Of a stretch of DNA of 64,000 nucleotides, positions 1 to 10,600 are shown piece by piece. The notes under the pieces were generated by a model. That model was not told the DNA's origin, ran no database searches, and saw only the letters and a list, made by a program, of their open reading frames with translations. The first letter of the stretch is position 1; each line of letters begins with the position of its first letter. The position numbers and the translations under genes were made by a program. Location of the stretch: positions 82,977,501 to 83,041,500 of the forward strand of contig CM027385.1 in the NCBI GenBank assembly GCA_015680905.1, written 5' to 3'. This stretch comes from Coptis chinensis. Lineage: Eukaryota > Streptophyta > Magnoliopsida > Ranunculales > Ranunculaceae.

Positions 1-1262
1 CCCGAAATAGAGATGACTTCTCCCAGCACTAAGCCACCAAGTGCAGATTCAGTTCATGTGTTGCTCAAGCAGGCACTACTTGCTGATGACCGTGCATTAT
101 TGTTGGATTGCTTGCACACGCGAGACGAAAAGGTTTGACACTCTTATGTCTTATCCTAACAAAATAGGGTTAAAGTAAAGTTTTACTAAAATTTTAATTA
201 ATTTCTGGGACCAGGCATGTATTCTTTGTCTTTAGATGTTAATATGCCTATGCTGCGTATCTGTTAACTTGAAAGAGATTACTGGCCATTTGTTGCCAAT
301 GCCATTGTCTGTACTGTACTGATCAGCACATTGGATTGTCTCAGGTTATTGCAAATTCAATCTCCCTTTTGACTCCATCAGACGTTCTCAAGCTCTTGGA
401 TTTCTTGATTTCTATAGTTCAGTCAAGGTAAATTGTCTGTGATATTCATGGGTTGTTGGATTACACACATCTGATATTTATGAATGTTTTAACTGGTTAC
501 CTCTGTACCATACAAATCTGTGTCTGAACATTGAATTCACAGAGTACAGAACAGAAACATTTTTTGTTCTCCCCCCTTTTCATCCGAGTAAAATTTGATT
601 GGAGTCAAAACAAAATTAGCACTTCCATTTATGGTTGTTATTTTTGTATCCAAATTCCAAAACACTTTGGTGGATTTTAATATTGTGCATTTTTAATACC
701 AGGGGTGCAGTCGTAGTTTGTGCGCTCCCGTGGTTGAAAAGTCTGCTTCTTCAACATGCAAGCGCTATTATGTCCCAAGATTCTTCTATACGTGCACTGA
801 ATTCTCTATATCAGGTCTCTCTCTCTCTCTCTCTCTCTTGTAGAGGTATACTGTATTGCAACCACAAATTCAGATGTTTTCTGACACAGATTTACTTCCG
901 ATTTATTTACTATCTGGATATTTATTTGTCTTGCAGATTATTGAGTCTAGAGTTTCGACTTTTCAGTCAGCTCTTCAGCTATCTAGTGTTTTGGATTACC
1001 TTTTTGTAGGGGTGAGTGAACTTAGATTTATAAAAGGAGGTCTTGGTGATAATACTTCTTGCTAATCCTATTTCACTTTCAACAGATTTATGATGACATG
1101 GCTGATGAGTCAAATACTTTTTCACCCACTATTTATGAAGACAAGGATGAAAGTGATGAGGATGAACCTGATGATGCTACAGAAACTGATAATGAGAGTG
1201 ATGAACCACCACCAATAAATGGTTTTAGTGATCTTGATGTGAGTGATGGCATGAGTGAGTGA
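1..1262 (+). CDS. 3' part of UTP5/WDR43-like SSU-processome protein (Utp12 domain), partial
   Basis: This is the 3' end of a gene that begins before the window. Spliced exons read 1-132, 345-427, 703-814, 937-1011 and 1086-1262, all with GT donors and AG acceptors, and the frame stays open to a TGA at 1260. The product reads VLLKQALLADDRALLLDC, then a segment ending LLDFLISIVQSR, GAVVVCALPWLKSLLLQHAS, SVLDYLFVG and a very acidic tail rich in D and E. This matches the C-terminal Utp12 domain and acidic end of the UTP5/WDR43 family. Known family members are WD-repeat subunits of the nucleolar UtpA complex, which supports pre-rRNA transcription and early 18S processing. The WD repeats would lie upstream and cannot be seen. 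Family call confident; the exact orthologue is not checked. No frame damage is visible. Confidence 0.85.
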
Positions 1263-1834
1263 CATTATTGTTAGTAATGGATGCAGGTATTTGGAAGAAA
1301 GGGTGTAGAACTCCACCATACAGATGTATCGTCCCATTTCTGCAGACGCTACGGGTATCCATCGCTTGCTGCTTGTGGTGTTGTATTAAAGCCTCAGGGT
1401 TTTATGCAAAGTTTTGACCTTAGGCGATTGTATACTTTTTCAATGCGTTTATATGAATTATTATTTTATGCTAAATTGTATCCATCGATTACTGCGTTTG
1501 GTGTTTGTATTGTTGCGTTTAGCATCAGGATTTTACTAAAGTTTAGACCTTACGTGATTCTATACAATTCTAATGCGTTTGTATGAATTACAGTTTTAGG
1601 TTCAGAGTATCAAGAACGTGTTTGGAGTAAAAAATCCTGACCTTTAGTGCCATGCATCACGTTCTAATGACCTGGGAACCCCCTCAACCCTCCTTGATGT
1701 CCATATGAGCTTTACATGTAGCAAGTATGAGAATGAACTAGAAGTAGACAACTCGTAACTATTCTCTGGCTCAGTAACAGTTGTTCCCATGAACACCCTT
1801 GCAGTTTCATGTATTTGTCACCAAGGTTGATGCT
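1263..1834. other. 3' flank of the UTP5-like gene, no gene seen
   Basis: Probable 3' UTR and downstream spacer. Two similar blocks of about 60 bp (near 1407-1466 and 1536-1598) share the words ttttgacctta/tttagacctta and aatgcgttt-tatgaatta, so this looks like an old imperfect tandem duplication. No convincing coding signal. Confidence 0.4.
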
Positions 1835-2012
1835 TCATCTTTTCTCCTCTTTTTCCAAAAACAGCACACGCAGCTCTTCCAAGTGTATTGTCTTGTTCAA
1901 TGTTCCATCTTCTATTTTAATCTCTTTTCTCACCTCCTCGGCCATTTCAGGAGCTAATAGTGACGTGAAATATAATGCCCAGTTAAACAGTTTAGCGTTT
2001 TTTTCATCCACG
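1835..2012 (-). pseudogene. unrecognised coding-like fragment
   Basis: Minus-strand open stretch of about 58 codons ending at a TGA (1835-1837). It reads, in parts, NAKLFNWALYFTSLLAPEMA, KEIKIEDGTLNKTIHLEEL and LFLEKEEKR. The even, charged, helix-like composition looks like a real exon remnant, and it lies in the same orientation as the crooked-neck and prohibitin fragments that follow. I do not recognise the family. No start codon or neighbouring exon can be assigned. Confidence 0.3.
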
Positions 2013-2837
2013 TTACATATATAAGCAACTCACAGAAAACAATTCGATCCCCCATGGTTGATACTGCAAGTCCCATGATTAAATAGATTTTCTAAACAAA
2101 CAAACCTACAAGAAGAAGATCTTCCTTCACCATCTATCAAGAGCTTGACAGATCAAACTATTCTTTTATCAACTCTTGCACGACGCTCGTGTCTTGGTCA
2201 CTTACTCAGCAATAACATAACAGTTGATTTTTCGATACATACGATGATATGAAATGAAGTACTTACAGATGTCTCAATACCGAAATAGAAGCAGCAGAAC
2301 ATACCCGAACCAGCGCAGTGCCACCTATATATATTTAATATTCTTGGCGTGTACATAACTCTGTGACTCCTTCAAACGTAGTTTACCAAATTCACCAAGC
2401 GTTTAATCTCGGCTGTTTCTTAAAATTATTCATGATGGCACTTGCTTCTGAGATTTGAAAACCGTTTTAGTAAAAGAAACACACACACACACACAATATA
2501 TAACTCTTCCAAAAGTTCTCTTATAAGTAAGACTCCAAAACTAAGTTTACTTGTAAGCTAATTAAGCTACTTTCCTTTTGAATCGGAAGCTGATAACATC
2601 TGTTATTGATTTCTCGCACACACCATTTCTCCATTGCATCTTGAATTTTCACCTGAAGGTGTAATTGTAATTATATGGTATCATAACGTTGCTTATTCTC
2701 CAGCTTCCAATATTTGAAAACACATTATATATAGAAAAAATTACATATCTTACCTGATTATGTAATATTGGATGTACATTCCCTTTCATTGATTTCCACT
2801 ATTTAGAACTGTTTAGAAAACGATCATTCTTTTTTAG

Positions 2838-3106
2838 CATGTCACTGCCTCCATAACAGCAATTGCCTCAAATTGGGCATAATAAAATCACACATTCAAC
2901 TGATTCGTGCGATCTAGTAGCCTCTCAAAGAGTTCACCTTACATGTCTCAGGTGTATAAGTACCTTCCACATGCACCAACTCTTGCATATCCAATAAAGT
3001 CGTTGTTGAGCTACTCCAAGTTCAAATGTATTTCTACCCTTCTAAAATGCTCTTTTTGGTGAAGCAATTGTCTAGAGCCAATTCCAAGAACTCCTCGTAC
3101 AAAATC
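2838..3106 (-). pseudogene. crooked-neck/CLF1-like HAT-repeat fragment, broken
   Basis: Read on the minus strand in shifting frames, this gives LYEEFLELALDNC followed by ILEG, then ELFERLLDRTNQLNV, a stop, and FYYAQFEAIAVMEA. These align by eye with consecutive HAT (half-a-TPR) repeats of the spliceosomal protein CRNKL1/CLF1, whose family pattern is LYEKYLEWSPENC, then ALYERLLDRTKH.KVW, then YAKFEA. Several frameshifts and in-frame stops separate the blocks, so this is a dead fragment covering only a small part of the gene. It sits in the same orientation as the prohibitin remnant about 300 bp away. What is inferred is the family; the damage is seen directly. Confidence 0.6.
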
Positions 3107-3407
3107 CTGCAACCCCAAGCATAAGGTCCAACTCGAGTATTTTCTAAAAGGGGTAAACATGAACAATAATGCACCCTCCTCTAATAGCGTGAATAAGGTT
3201 AATAATTATTGTATACATAGACTATCAAAGTTTCTTAAATATTAGGAGCAATCCAGAAAATTGAATTTACCAGACAAATTGATAAACAGTATAACCATAC
3301 TCACATAATGTTATCCCCAATCTAAATAACTATATAGTGGGATCATAATTTCCAAGGAGAAAAACAAAATTCACCAACACAGAAAGGAGAGATGCAAATA
3401 ATTACCT

Positions 3408-3900
3408 CTACCAACGCCCCTGTCCAGGATTAAGCCCAAGAAACACATTCATTCCCTTAGAAAGATAAATAACATCATTAGAGTTGGCCAACGTAGCAGC
3501 ATTCTCTCGCGCGGCTTCAAGTATCCTAATCTGAATTAGTCTCATACCAAAGTCGCACCATAAATCAACTAAGCAGCTTTCACCTTCATCTCTAATAGCC
3601 ATTGCTCTGCTTTCGCCACCACAAACTTAGACTTCTTCGCTTCCTGCTGGCTGCTGCACAACTTGTTTTTGTTCCACAACAATATAATAGAAAACTCCAC
3701 CCCATACGACAAATGAGTTATCGCCACATCATCTAACACAATATTAAAATCCCTTCACGTACTAATGCCAACACTTGGGGACGTTCAGTTAACACTTGTT
3801 CGGCTTCAAACTGCTTGACAACTACTTTAAGTGCTTCATTACATGTGGAAGGAAGGACTTTGTAGTCATACTCTACACCAAGAATTTAGAAATTTCGGGA
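3408..3900 (-). pseudogene. prohibitin C-terminal half, pseudogene
   Basis: Minus-strand reading gives [39 protein letters not shown], then after a frame change [28 protein letters not shown], and finally IQIRILEAARENAATLA ending LGLNPGQGRW and a stop. This follows the order of plant mitochondrial prohibitins ([55 protein letters not shown]). Prohibitins form a ring complex in the inner mitochondrial membrane. Here at least three frame breaks occur, including one just before EYDYK and one after VREG, and the N-terminal half is missing. No intron interrupts the aligned part, which fits either a retrocopy or a gene whose 3' half is a single exon. The last open block (from [10 protein letters not shown]) is 64 residues. 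Confidence 0.8.
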
Positions 3901-4975
3901 TGTGATTAATTTTAACTCATGCCTAAGCACAGACAATCATCACTGGCTTAAATTTACCCATGTCAAATTTTGATCCCCTCTTTACATCTAAATTATGATT
4001 TGCAATTACTATTGCCTAAATTATATACGTCTCAACCAACCTCACTTACAATCTAGACTTGTACATGCGTTCCATAATGCCAAAAGTTATTATCAATTTT
4101 CTGATTACATGACATACCTGTTAGATAGTCATGGACTCATGGCAGCACAGATAGATAGAGGCTTCGGTAGAAATCACGCACTCACGTACTCATGTATTTA
4201 TTTACTTCAATTTGCCATTTGAACTTACCTTTCTACTTCAACGATATGTTCCTAGGTTCCATGTGGATGGCTACTAATATTAGAAGATCAATCTCTATAG
4301 ATTCTCAATGCACCCATAATTGTTGTTGTATCTGCTTTGTAAGACCAGGTCATCTATCTTCAAGTGAGCAATTAATCAACTTCTAAGTTGTAGAAGAGAG
4401 GAGTCAGGCAGAGAGAAAACAAAAACTACTACAACTTCATTTCCCTATATTACTTAAAGTTCGAGAAAAAAAAAGGCAGAGAGAACAAAAACTACTACGA
4501 CTTCATTTCCCTATATTACGTAAAGTTCGAGAAAAAAAATTCTCTAGAACCGTAGTGTAAACATGAGGCAATTAAATTAGCTAGGAAGCTGCAACAGAGA
4601 GCACAATGAAAGCAATGAACTAATGAACTTATCATACCAAAAGGTGCTGATGTTTCAAAAAAAATCTCTCAACACTAATGAGTAATTCAACCATTATGTT
4701 TCCTTAAGTCAGATTGAGGTGGATTGATCATTGTAAGCAAGGTTGGTAAAAATCCCAGCTAAAACATATAAATAATTACCTCTGGCAAAGGAGGAAATGT
4801 GGGCTTAGGAAGAGAATGTAAAGGGGTACTTAGAAAAGGTGGTGTTGTTACCAATTGTAGTTGAATATATATAGTATTATAGTATCGGCATTTTCTCTTT
4901 TACTCTCAACTCTTTTCAGCTTCATACATTGCGTATGTCTAACAAAAGAAATTTCAAGTTTGACGAGAAGATTCA
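3901..4975. other. gene-free stretch with a small tandem duplication
   Basis: No gene recognised. A ~75-bp unit beginning ggcagagagaa and ending aaagttcgagaaaaaaa is repeated back to back (about 4409-4471 and 4474-4540). On the minus strand, about 4785-4860 reads as a proline-rich stretch (LVTTPPFLSTPLHSLPKPTF) followed by a possible GT donor. It could be an exon remnant of a proline-rich wall protein, but the support is weak. Confidence 0.35.
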
Positions 4976-5133
4976 AGTCTGAATGAATTGTTGTAAGCAT
5001 CTATCAAATACTTCTATGTTGTCTGTTGCTATCTATAAAATGGCAGATAGATTTTCATTGTCAAGGCCTCTAGGGGAGAGCATAAGATAATCAACACCTG
5101 TTATGAAGTATTGTATTTAGGCATCGTGATCAA

Positions 5134-5355
5134 TTAAGATCCAAAGAATGGCACTGCAAGACCACACACATAGAAATGTGTAATGCTCGTTGTATAGTAT
5201 AACTTATGTGCATGCATGAATTGAAATAAGTGGCGCCAAGCCTGAGGGAATGTTATACGTTTGGTAATTTCTCCTCCAACCAGGATTATAGATCCCACTG
5301 AAGCAGCTAATCCCAAAGAATTACAACCAAAGAGGATCGGAATTGCATTAGCCAT
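5134..5355 (-). CDS. 73-codon ORF of unknown function, present in both copies of the inverted duplication
   Basis: The frame runs from ATG (5355) to a stop and reads [20 protein letters not shown], then [35 protein letters not shown] and [11 protein letters not shown]. The first ~30 residues are hydrophobic and could form a membrane segment. Its twin at 20407-20628 has the same length and differs at three residues only (T/A, T/M and C/R). I do not recognise the family. It starts only ~13 bp from the ATG of the divergent NCL-like fragment. Since the neighbouring fragment is dead in both copies, this may also be an exon remnant that happens to stay open. Confidence 0.35.
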   Translation of the reverse strand: MANAIPILFGCNSLGLAASVGSIILVGGEITKRITFPQAWRHLFQFMHAHKLYYTTSITHFYVCGLAVPFFGS

Positions 5356-5367
5356 TAGGTTAAAATA

Positions 5368-5874
5368 ATGCCCCTTAAATTAAAGAAAACAGACGTGAGA
5401 GGTATTGCTAGTTTGCTGTCATTGATTAATTCTAAAACAAATGTCGCTCATTTTACCTTAACAATAGACACAACCTTTAGCAATGATGGAGAACCAGATG
5501 TACCGAATATAAAAAAGTATGTTTCTTGTCTAGCTTTGTGATTGACAGAAGTTGTGAAGTTCTAGATGTTGTATTGGTACCTGACCTGATCAATCTCCCT
5601 TACATAATATAGGCTATTTCAAACAATGGACCAGAACGGCGTTGCGCATATAACATCTGATGAACTTTAAAGACTGATACTTGGGATTCAGTTTGTATTT
5701 GTAATGGATGAAGATTTTGTGGAACTAGTACTGAATGAAATTGATGCTTCTGGTGACGGTCAGATTCATGAGAAGGAGTTTGTTGAAGGAATCTCAAAAT
5801 GGCTTATTGATAGTAAGAAATCGAAGGATACGAAAATTAAACAACGGCAGAAGCTTTGTTATGATTCTTCTAAG
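5368..5874 (+). pseudogene. EF-hand fragment of an NCL-type Na+/Ca2+ exchanger, copy 1
   Basis: Two exon remnants are visible: 5368-5516 (ending DVPNIKK at a GTATGT donor) and 5613-5874 (from an ATAG acceptor), with an intron of 96 bp retained. The second exon gives LFQTMDQNGVAHITSDEL, a TAA stop, then a segment ending in the canonical EF-hand loop DASGDGQIHEKE and EFVEGISKWLIDSKK. This is the cytosolic EF-hand pair of plant NCL/EF-hand cation exchangers, vacuolar-type Ca2+/Na+ transporters. The first loop (DQNGVAHITSDE) has non-canonical V and H at positions 5 and 7. The transmembrane parts are absent, and the TAA after DEL is shared with the copy at 19878-20394. A dead genomic fragment, not a retrocopy. 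Confidence 0.75.
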
Positions 5875-6005
5875 GTAAAGTATCATTGTCTACATCTCGT
5901 ATAGAAGTTCTTCACATTTCTGTGTGACAGTTTCAGTATTACATCTGTAGGAAATAGGAACAGGCCAGAATCTGTTGAGTAACCAAGAGAATAAAAAAAA
6001 TGCAC

Positions 6006-6304
6006 ATTTTGTCAAGAATATTTTTTGGAAGTAGCTTAAAGCTGCATCCCTGTTGTTGTTAGGTACTTCCATTATAGCTGTATTTTCAACACCTCTAATA
6101 AAATCTGTTGTTGGCTTCTCGAGTGCTGCAAACATTCCTTCCATGTTCATCTCCTATACCATATGGTGCCAATAGCTGTCAACTACAGAAGGGCGATTTC
6201 AGCCATTACAACTATACGGCAGAAAAAACAAAAATATGCTTCTTGAACACTTTCAGAGGTATGTTCCTCAATACCAAACTTTTTTTTAGATTACAGAAGT
6301 TATT
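6006..6304. other. spacer between the duplication and the helicase fragment
   Basis: A minus-strand open stretch here (from 6150) begins MNMEGMFAALEKPTTDFIRG and runs into the duplication. I recognise no family in it and no splice structure around it. Otherwise nothing identified. Confidence 0.3.
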
Positions 6305-6571
6305 TTCGCCAATTCAGTCTCATCCTCAATTTGTTGTGCAAGTTCTCTAGTAGGAGCCATAACAACAGCATAAGGACCCCTCAGCCTCATTTTCCTCACT
6401 CATAGGTGGCAATCTAGATGTATAAGTCAACATAGGAAGTACGAAAGCAGCAGTTTTACCTGACCCAGTTTCCGCAATCCCAATCACATCTCTCTGTTGC
6501 AACCCAAGTGGTATCGCTGCCATCTGAATAGGAGAAGGTGTCTTATACCCGGCTTTATCCACCGCTTTCAA
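6305..6571 (-). pseudogene. DEAD-box RNA helicase fragment (Prp28/DDX23, plant RH21 type), frameshifted
   Basis: Minus-strand reading gives [20 protein letters not shown] (Q motif), [20 protein letters not shown] (motif I, Walker A), [18 protein letters not shown], and after one extra G near 6378 [20 protein letters not shown] (motif Ia). The sequence fits plant RH21, orthologue of the spliceosomal ATPase Prp28/DDX23. Only about 85 residues survive; motifs II (DEAD) to VI are missing. Upstream (6571-6660) the minus frame turns into unrelated W/L-rich sequence. On the plus strand that stretch reads as a proline/threonine-rich repeat ([17 protein letters not shown]), so the fragment has an abrupt junction there. 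No intron is seen inside the aligned part. Confidence 0.8.
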
Positions 6572-6724
6572 CACCCATATCATCCATTTCACTGCCCACC
6601 ATCCCAGCAACCATTCCAACAACCATCCCTTCACTTCCAACTCTGCCAACTACAACTTATGAGGATATCCTTGGGATAGCCGGGCTATGCCTCTTTATTT
6701 TTTTGATAATAACCATTTCGGCAT

Positions 6725-6835
6725 TTCCTATGCAACTCCCAGTCCCAGGACATGTACGGCCAGAGTATTCCCTAATTTCTTAATTAGGAAATGGAATATA
6801 ATAACCATTTCCTATGCAACTCCGAGGACATGTAT
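6725..6835. repeat. tandemly duplicated target region of the copia insertion
   Basis: The words tttcctatgcaactcc, ggacatgta, ggccagag and agtattccctaatt occur at about 6725-6795 and again split around the retrotransposon (6808-6835 and 12504-12548). Before the insertion this was a ~90-bp tandem pair ending in the palindrome-like ttaattaggaaatgg. Confidence 0.6.
6831..6835. repeat. target site duplication ATGTA, left
   Basis: ATGTA directly before the TGTTGG start of the left LTR. The same five bases follow the right LTR at 12499-12503. Confidence 0.85.
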
Positions 6836-7592
6836 GTTGGGAGATTTCACTAGAAAGTCACACCTCAATCTAGTTACTTTCTTTCCCAAATGATTTTAAC
6901 TTGGAGCTCACACCAAGGAAATCACCCACCCAAGACTTTGGTAGTTATCACAACAACCTCAACAAAGCAAAACCACTACAATATCATCACAATTCATAGC
7001 AACAATAATAATGGAAGTAACAATGCAAAGAGACACAAAGATTTAGGTGGTTCGGTAAATGTTACCTACATCCACACACAAGAGCCGAGTTTCCTTTATA
7101 ACAAAGATTGGAGAGTTTACAAGAGATCAAGAATCAATAAGAAGAGGCCTCACTCAAACCCTAGCTCAACAGAGCTCCCACAATACCCTAGAAATGAATC
7201 TCTCAAAGTTATCCTTCAAAACCCTAATCTATTTCCTTTATATAGGTGTACATAGACAAAGGGAAGTAAAATGGGCTTGGGCGCAATTGAGCTTGAGCTT
7301 GGCCTGAAGGCATTTATAGGTGGCCTGGCGCCCCCCTTAAATCATGGCCATGAGTCTTGTGCGGCTGAGGTGAGCCAGCCAGTGCGCTGCCTGAGGTGAG
7401 CGAAGCTTTCATTAAACCATGGCGAGTGAAAGCGCTTTTTAGGTGAAGCCTTGCGCTTTCTTTTTAGGCATCGCTATTTGTTGCGGCGAAGGAAGCGCAT
7501 GGACGCCGGCGGTCGCGCCCTCTTCATCGATGCGGGGTGAGTGTGGTATCACGGACAACCGAGCAAAGCTCGACGGTTCCAACAACCCAACA
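6836..7592 (-). repeat. copia 3' LTR (left copy on the plus strand)
   Basis: Starts TGTTGGAG and ends ACCCAACA in plus orientation. The TATA-type promoter word tatataaa (minus) is at about 7237-7244. Reading on the minus strand, U3 is 7592 down to about 7265 and the rest is R-U5. A purine-rich tract (minus strand aagtgggagat, 7593-7603) abuts it and is the likely polypurine tract. Confidence 0.9.
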
Positions 7593-7639
7593 ATCTCCCA
7601 CTTGGAACCTTCGAGATTCTTCATGCACATCACATCTCA

Positions 7640-10600
7640 ATTGTAACAACTCAATCCAAAACCAATATACTAAAGAAACACTTTCGGCTCATCCATCATG
7701 GTCTTCAAGCAAGAAGACCCACCGGGTTGAACACAACTTCAACTTCTCGATAGGGCGCGGCTTGGTCAACATATCCGGCGGATTCTCACTCCGCTTGGAT
7801 CTTCTCAAGTGCCAAAACCTCATCCTCCAACAGATCGGATAAAATGATACCGGGAGACCAATGTGCTTGGTCCTAGAGTGAAAGGCGGAATTCTTGGCAA
7901 GATGTATAGCACTCGACTATCAACTGTAACACACTTCTCTCTTGCTTCATCCCAAGCTCTTCCATCAATCCACGTAACGGATCATCTCTTTGCTTTGCCT
8001 GCAGTAGCGGAACATACTCATACCGTGGTAGACAAAGCAACAATCTTACAGAATCGAAATCCAACTCACTGCGGTAGCACCTTGTAAAGACATAACCGAT
8101 AGTGCTTCTTACTCGCGATCTACCTCACCGCAAAGTCGGCATCCACATACCCTTGCAAGTTCACAACACCCCTTCCATAACATAGGCATTTCTCAGTAGT
8201 ACCTCTCGGGATATCTCAATATCCACTTCACGGCTTCCCAATGTTGCTTGCCGAGGATTAGACATAAATCTATCGACTCCCTTTGCTTGGGCTATATCCG
8301 GGCGTGTGCAAACCATGGCATACATAAGACTTCCAATGGCGGGCGATGGTACCTTAGCCATGAAGTTTCTTTCCTCAACAAATCTTGGGAGAGTGTTCCT
8401 TAGACAACTTGAAGTGGATCACCAAAGGTGTGCAAACCGGTTTCGCACTACCCATCTTGAACCTCTTCAAGTTACCTTCTCAATATACTTTCGACCGGAG
8501 ACAACTCCGAATACCTTTACGCCTATCTCTTCGATCCTCATCCCTAGAATCTGTTTGCGCACCCAAATCCTTCATAGAGAACTCACTTGCTAACTTCTCT
8601 TTCAATCTCCCAATTTCGACATATCGGAACTTCGCTACTAACATATCATCAACATATAGCAAATGGGATGATGTAGCCGGAGTCGAACCTCTTGAAGTAG
8701 CAACAATGGTCGGGCGTTGCACTTATAGTAGCCATTTCCTTGCATGAAGTTATCAAACTTCTGTACCTTTGCCTAGGGGCTTGTTTCAAACCATACAAGC
8801 TCTTTCTCGAGCCTGCATACCATATTCTCTTTACCGCTTCTTGATGAAACCCTCCGGTTCTTTGCATGTAAATTTCCTCAACTAGGTCACCATGGAGGAA
8901 GGCGGTTTTAACATCCAACCGCCAAGATACAAATCTTCCACAAGCAACAATACTTTCAACACCGACCAAATAGTATTCGGTTTCACCACCGGAGAGAATA
9001 TCTCTGTGAAGTCAATGCCTGCTTTCTGCTGAAAACCCTTGACTACTAGCCTTGCCTTGTACCTCTGGGAACCATCATGTTCCTCTTTGACTCTAAACAC
9101 CCATTTGTTCTGTAGAGCCTTCTTGCCCATGGGTAGTTTGGCCAACTCCCGTGCCACAAGAGATGAGGGACTTCATCTCATCTTGCATAGCAAGCTCCCA
9201 CTTGCTTGCATCACTCACCTCCAATGCTTCATCATAGCATTGAGGCTCGCCACCATCAGTAAGTAGCAAGTAATTCACATAGGTGGAGGGCGGATATCTT
9301 GAACTCGGTACATGTGGCCTGGATGTCTTCCTTGGGGCACGAGGTGGAGATGGACTCGGTGGTGTAGTATCCTCATTATTCTCTGAGTCACTACTACTGT
9401 CATCCTCTGACTGTGGGGCTCCCACTATACCACGACTTACATCAAAGTCTTCCAACTCAACATACTCTGTGCCTCTCTCTGTACCCGATTCCTTGGTTTG
9501 TGCTTCATCTCTGTCCTTGTACATCACCTTTTCATTAAACACAACATCTCTACTACGAATGATTTTCCGATTTTGATCATCCCAAAAGCGATACCCAAAA
9601 TCATCACCGCCATAGCCAATGAAGGTGCACTTTAGTGACTTAGCATCAAGCTTGCTTCTAGCTTGGTCACTAATGTGGACATAGGACACACAACCAAAAA
9701 CCTTCAAATGGGAAAGGTTCACATCCTTCCCGCTCCACACTTCCTCTGGAATCTTAAAATCCAAAGGCACTGATGGTCCTCTATTGATCAGGTAAAAGGC
9801 TAACATGCTAACACTTTTCGCCCCAGCTGGCAGGCAAGCACGCTGAATGTCGCATACACCTAGCTCTCTCTGTCGGTGTTCTATTCATCCGCTCTGCAAC
9901 CCCATTCTGGCGAGGTGTCCCCTCGCAAAGTCTTTTCCATCTTGATGCCATTGTCGACCGCGATTTTAAAACCTGAATCCTCATACTCTCCACCGTTGTC
10001 GGATCTCAAACTTCTTTACTTTCAAGCTTGTCTCATTCTCAACCATGGCCTTCCAAGTCTTGAACACTTCAAATGCCGACTTGTGTCTCAAGAAATAGAC
10101 CCACACTTTCCTAGTATGGTCATCAATGAAAGTCACAAAATATGACTTTCCGCCAAGTGAAGAGACATTAGCTGGCCCCGGACATCTCAGATGTATCAAC
10201 TCGAGCCTTCTAGCTTTGAGTCGACCCATTCTCTCGAAAACTCACCCGCTTACGCTTTCCAAATACACGGTTCTCCACGAAGTCAATTTCATCGGACCAG
10301 AACTTTGGGAGTTTACCGAAAGAGTGAAGGATTTTCATTCCTTTCTCACTCATGTGACCAAGTCTGCGGTGCCAAACATTCGGATCCTCTTTGCCATGTG
10401 CCACGGCAATCGACTCACAACCATGTGCAGTCATGTAGAGAGTACCATCTTTCTTACCATTTGCAACAATCAATGAACCCTTCGAGACCTTCCAAGTATC
10501 ACCAGTAAAGATTGTAACAAATCCTTCACTTGCCAATTGCCCCACAGAAATCAAATTCTTCCTCAAATCCGGAACATGTCTGACGTCCCTCAATAACCAT

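Larger units (their letters stand above)
4976..6005. repeat. inverted segmental duplication, copy 1
   Basis: This ~1.03-kb block recurs in reverse-complement orientation at 19747-20795. Matching runs start at aagtctgaatgaattgttg and end at the A-run before tgcac. Both copies hold the NCL-type EF-hand fragment and the head-to-head 73-codon ORF. Outside these limits the two loci are unrelated. Identity by eye is roughly 95% or higher. Copy 2 lies inside the Helitron at 17223 and beyond. Confidence 0.85.

Noticed and set aside
1281-1586. Open frame downstream of the UTP5-like gene
   Set aside because: Lies in the 3' UTR and repeat region; no family resemblance.
9283-9576. Plus-strand open frames across the copia element (e.g. 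glycine-rich frame at 9283-9576)
   Set aside because: They are antisense shadows of the minus-strand polyprotein and match no family.
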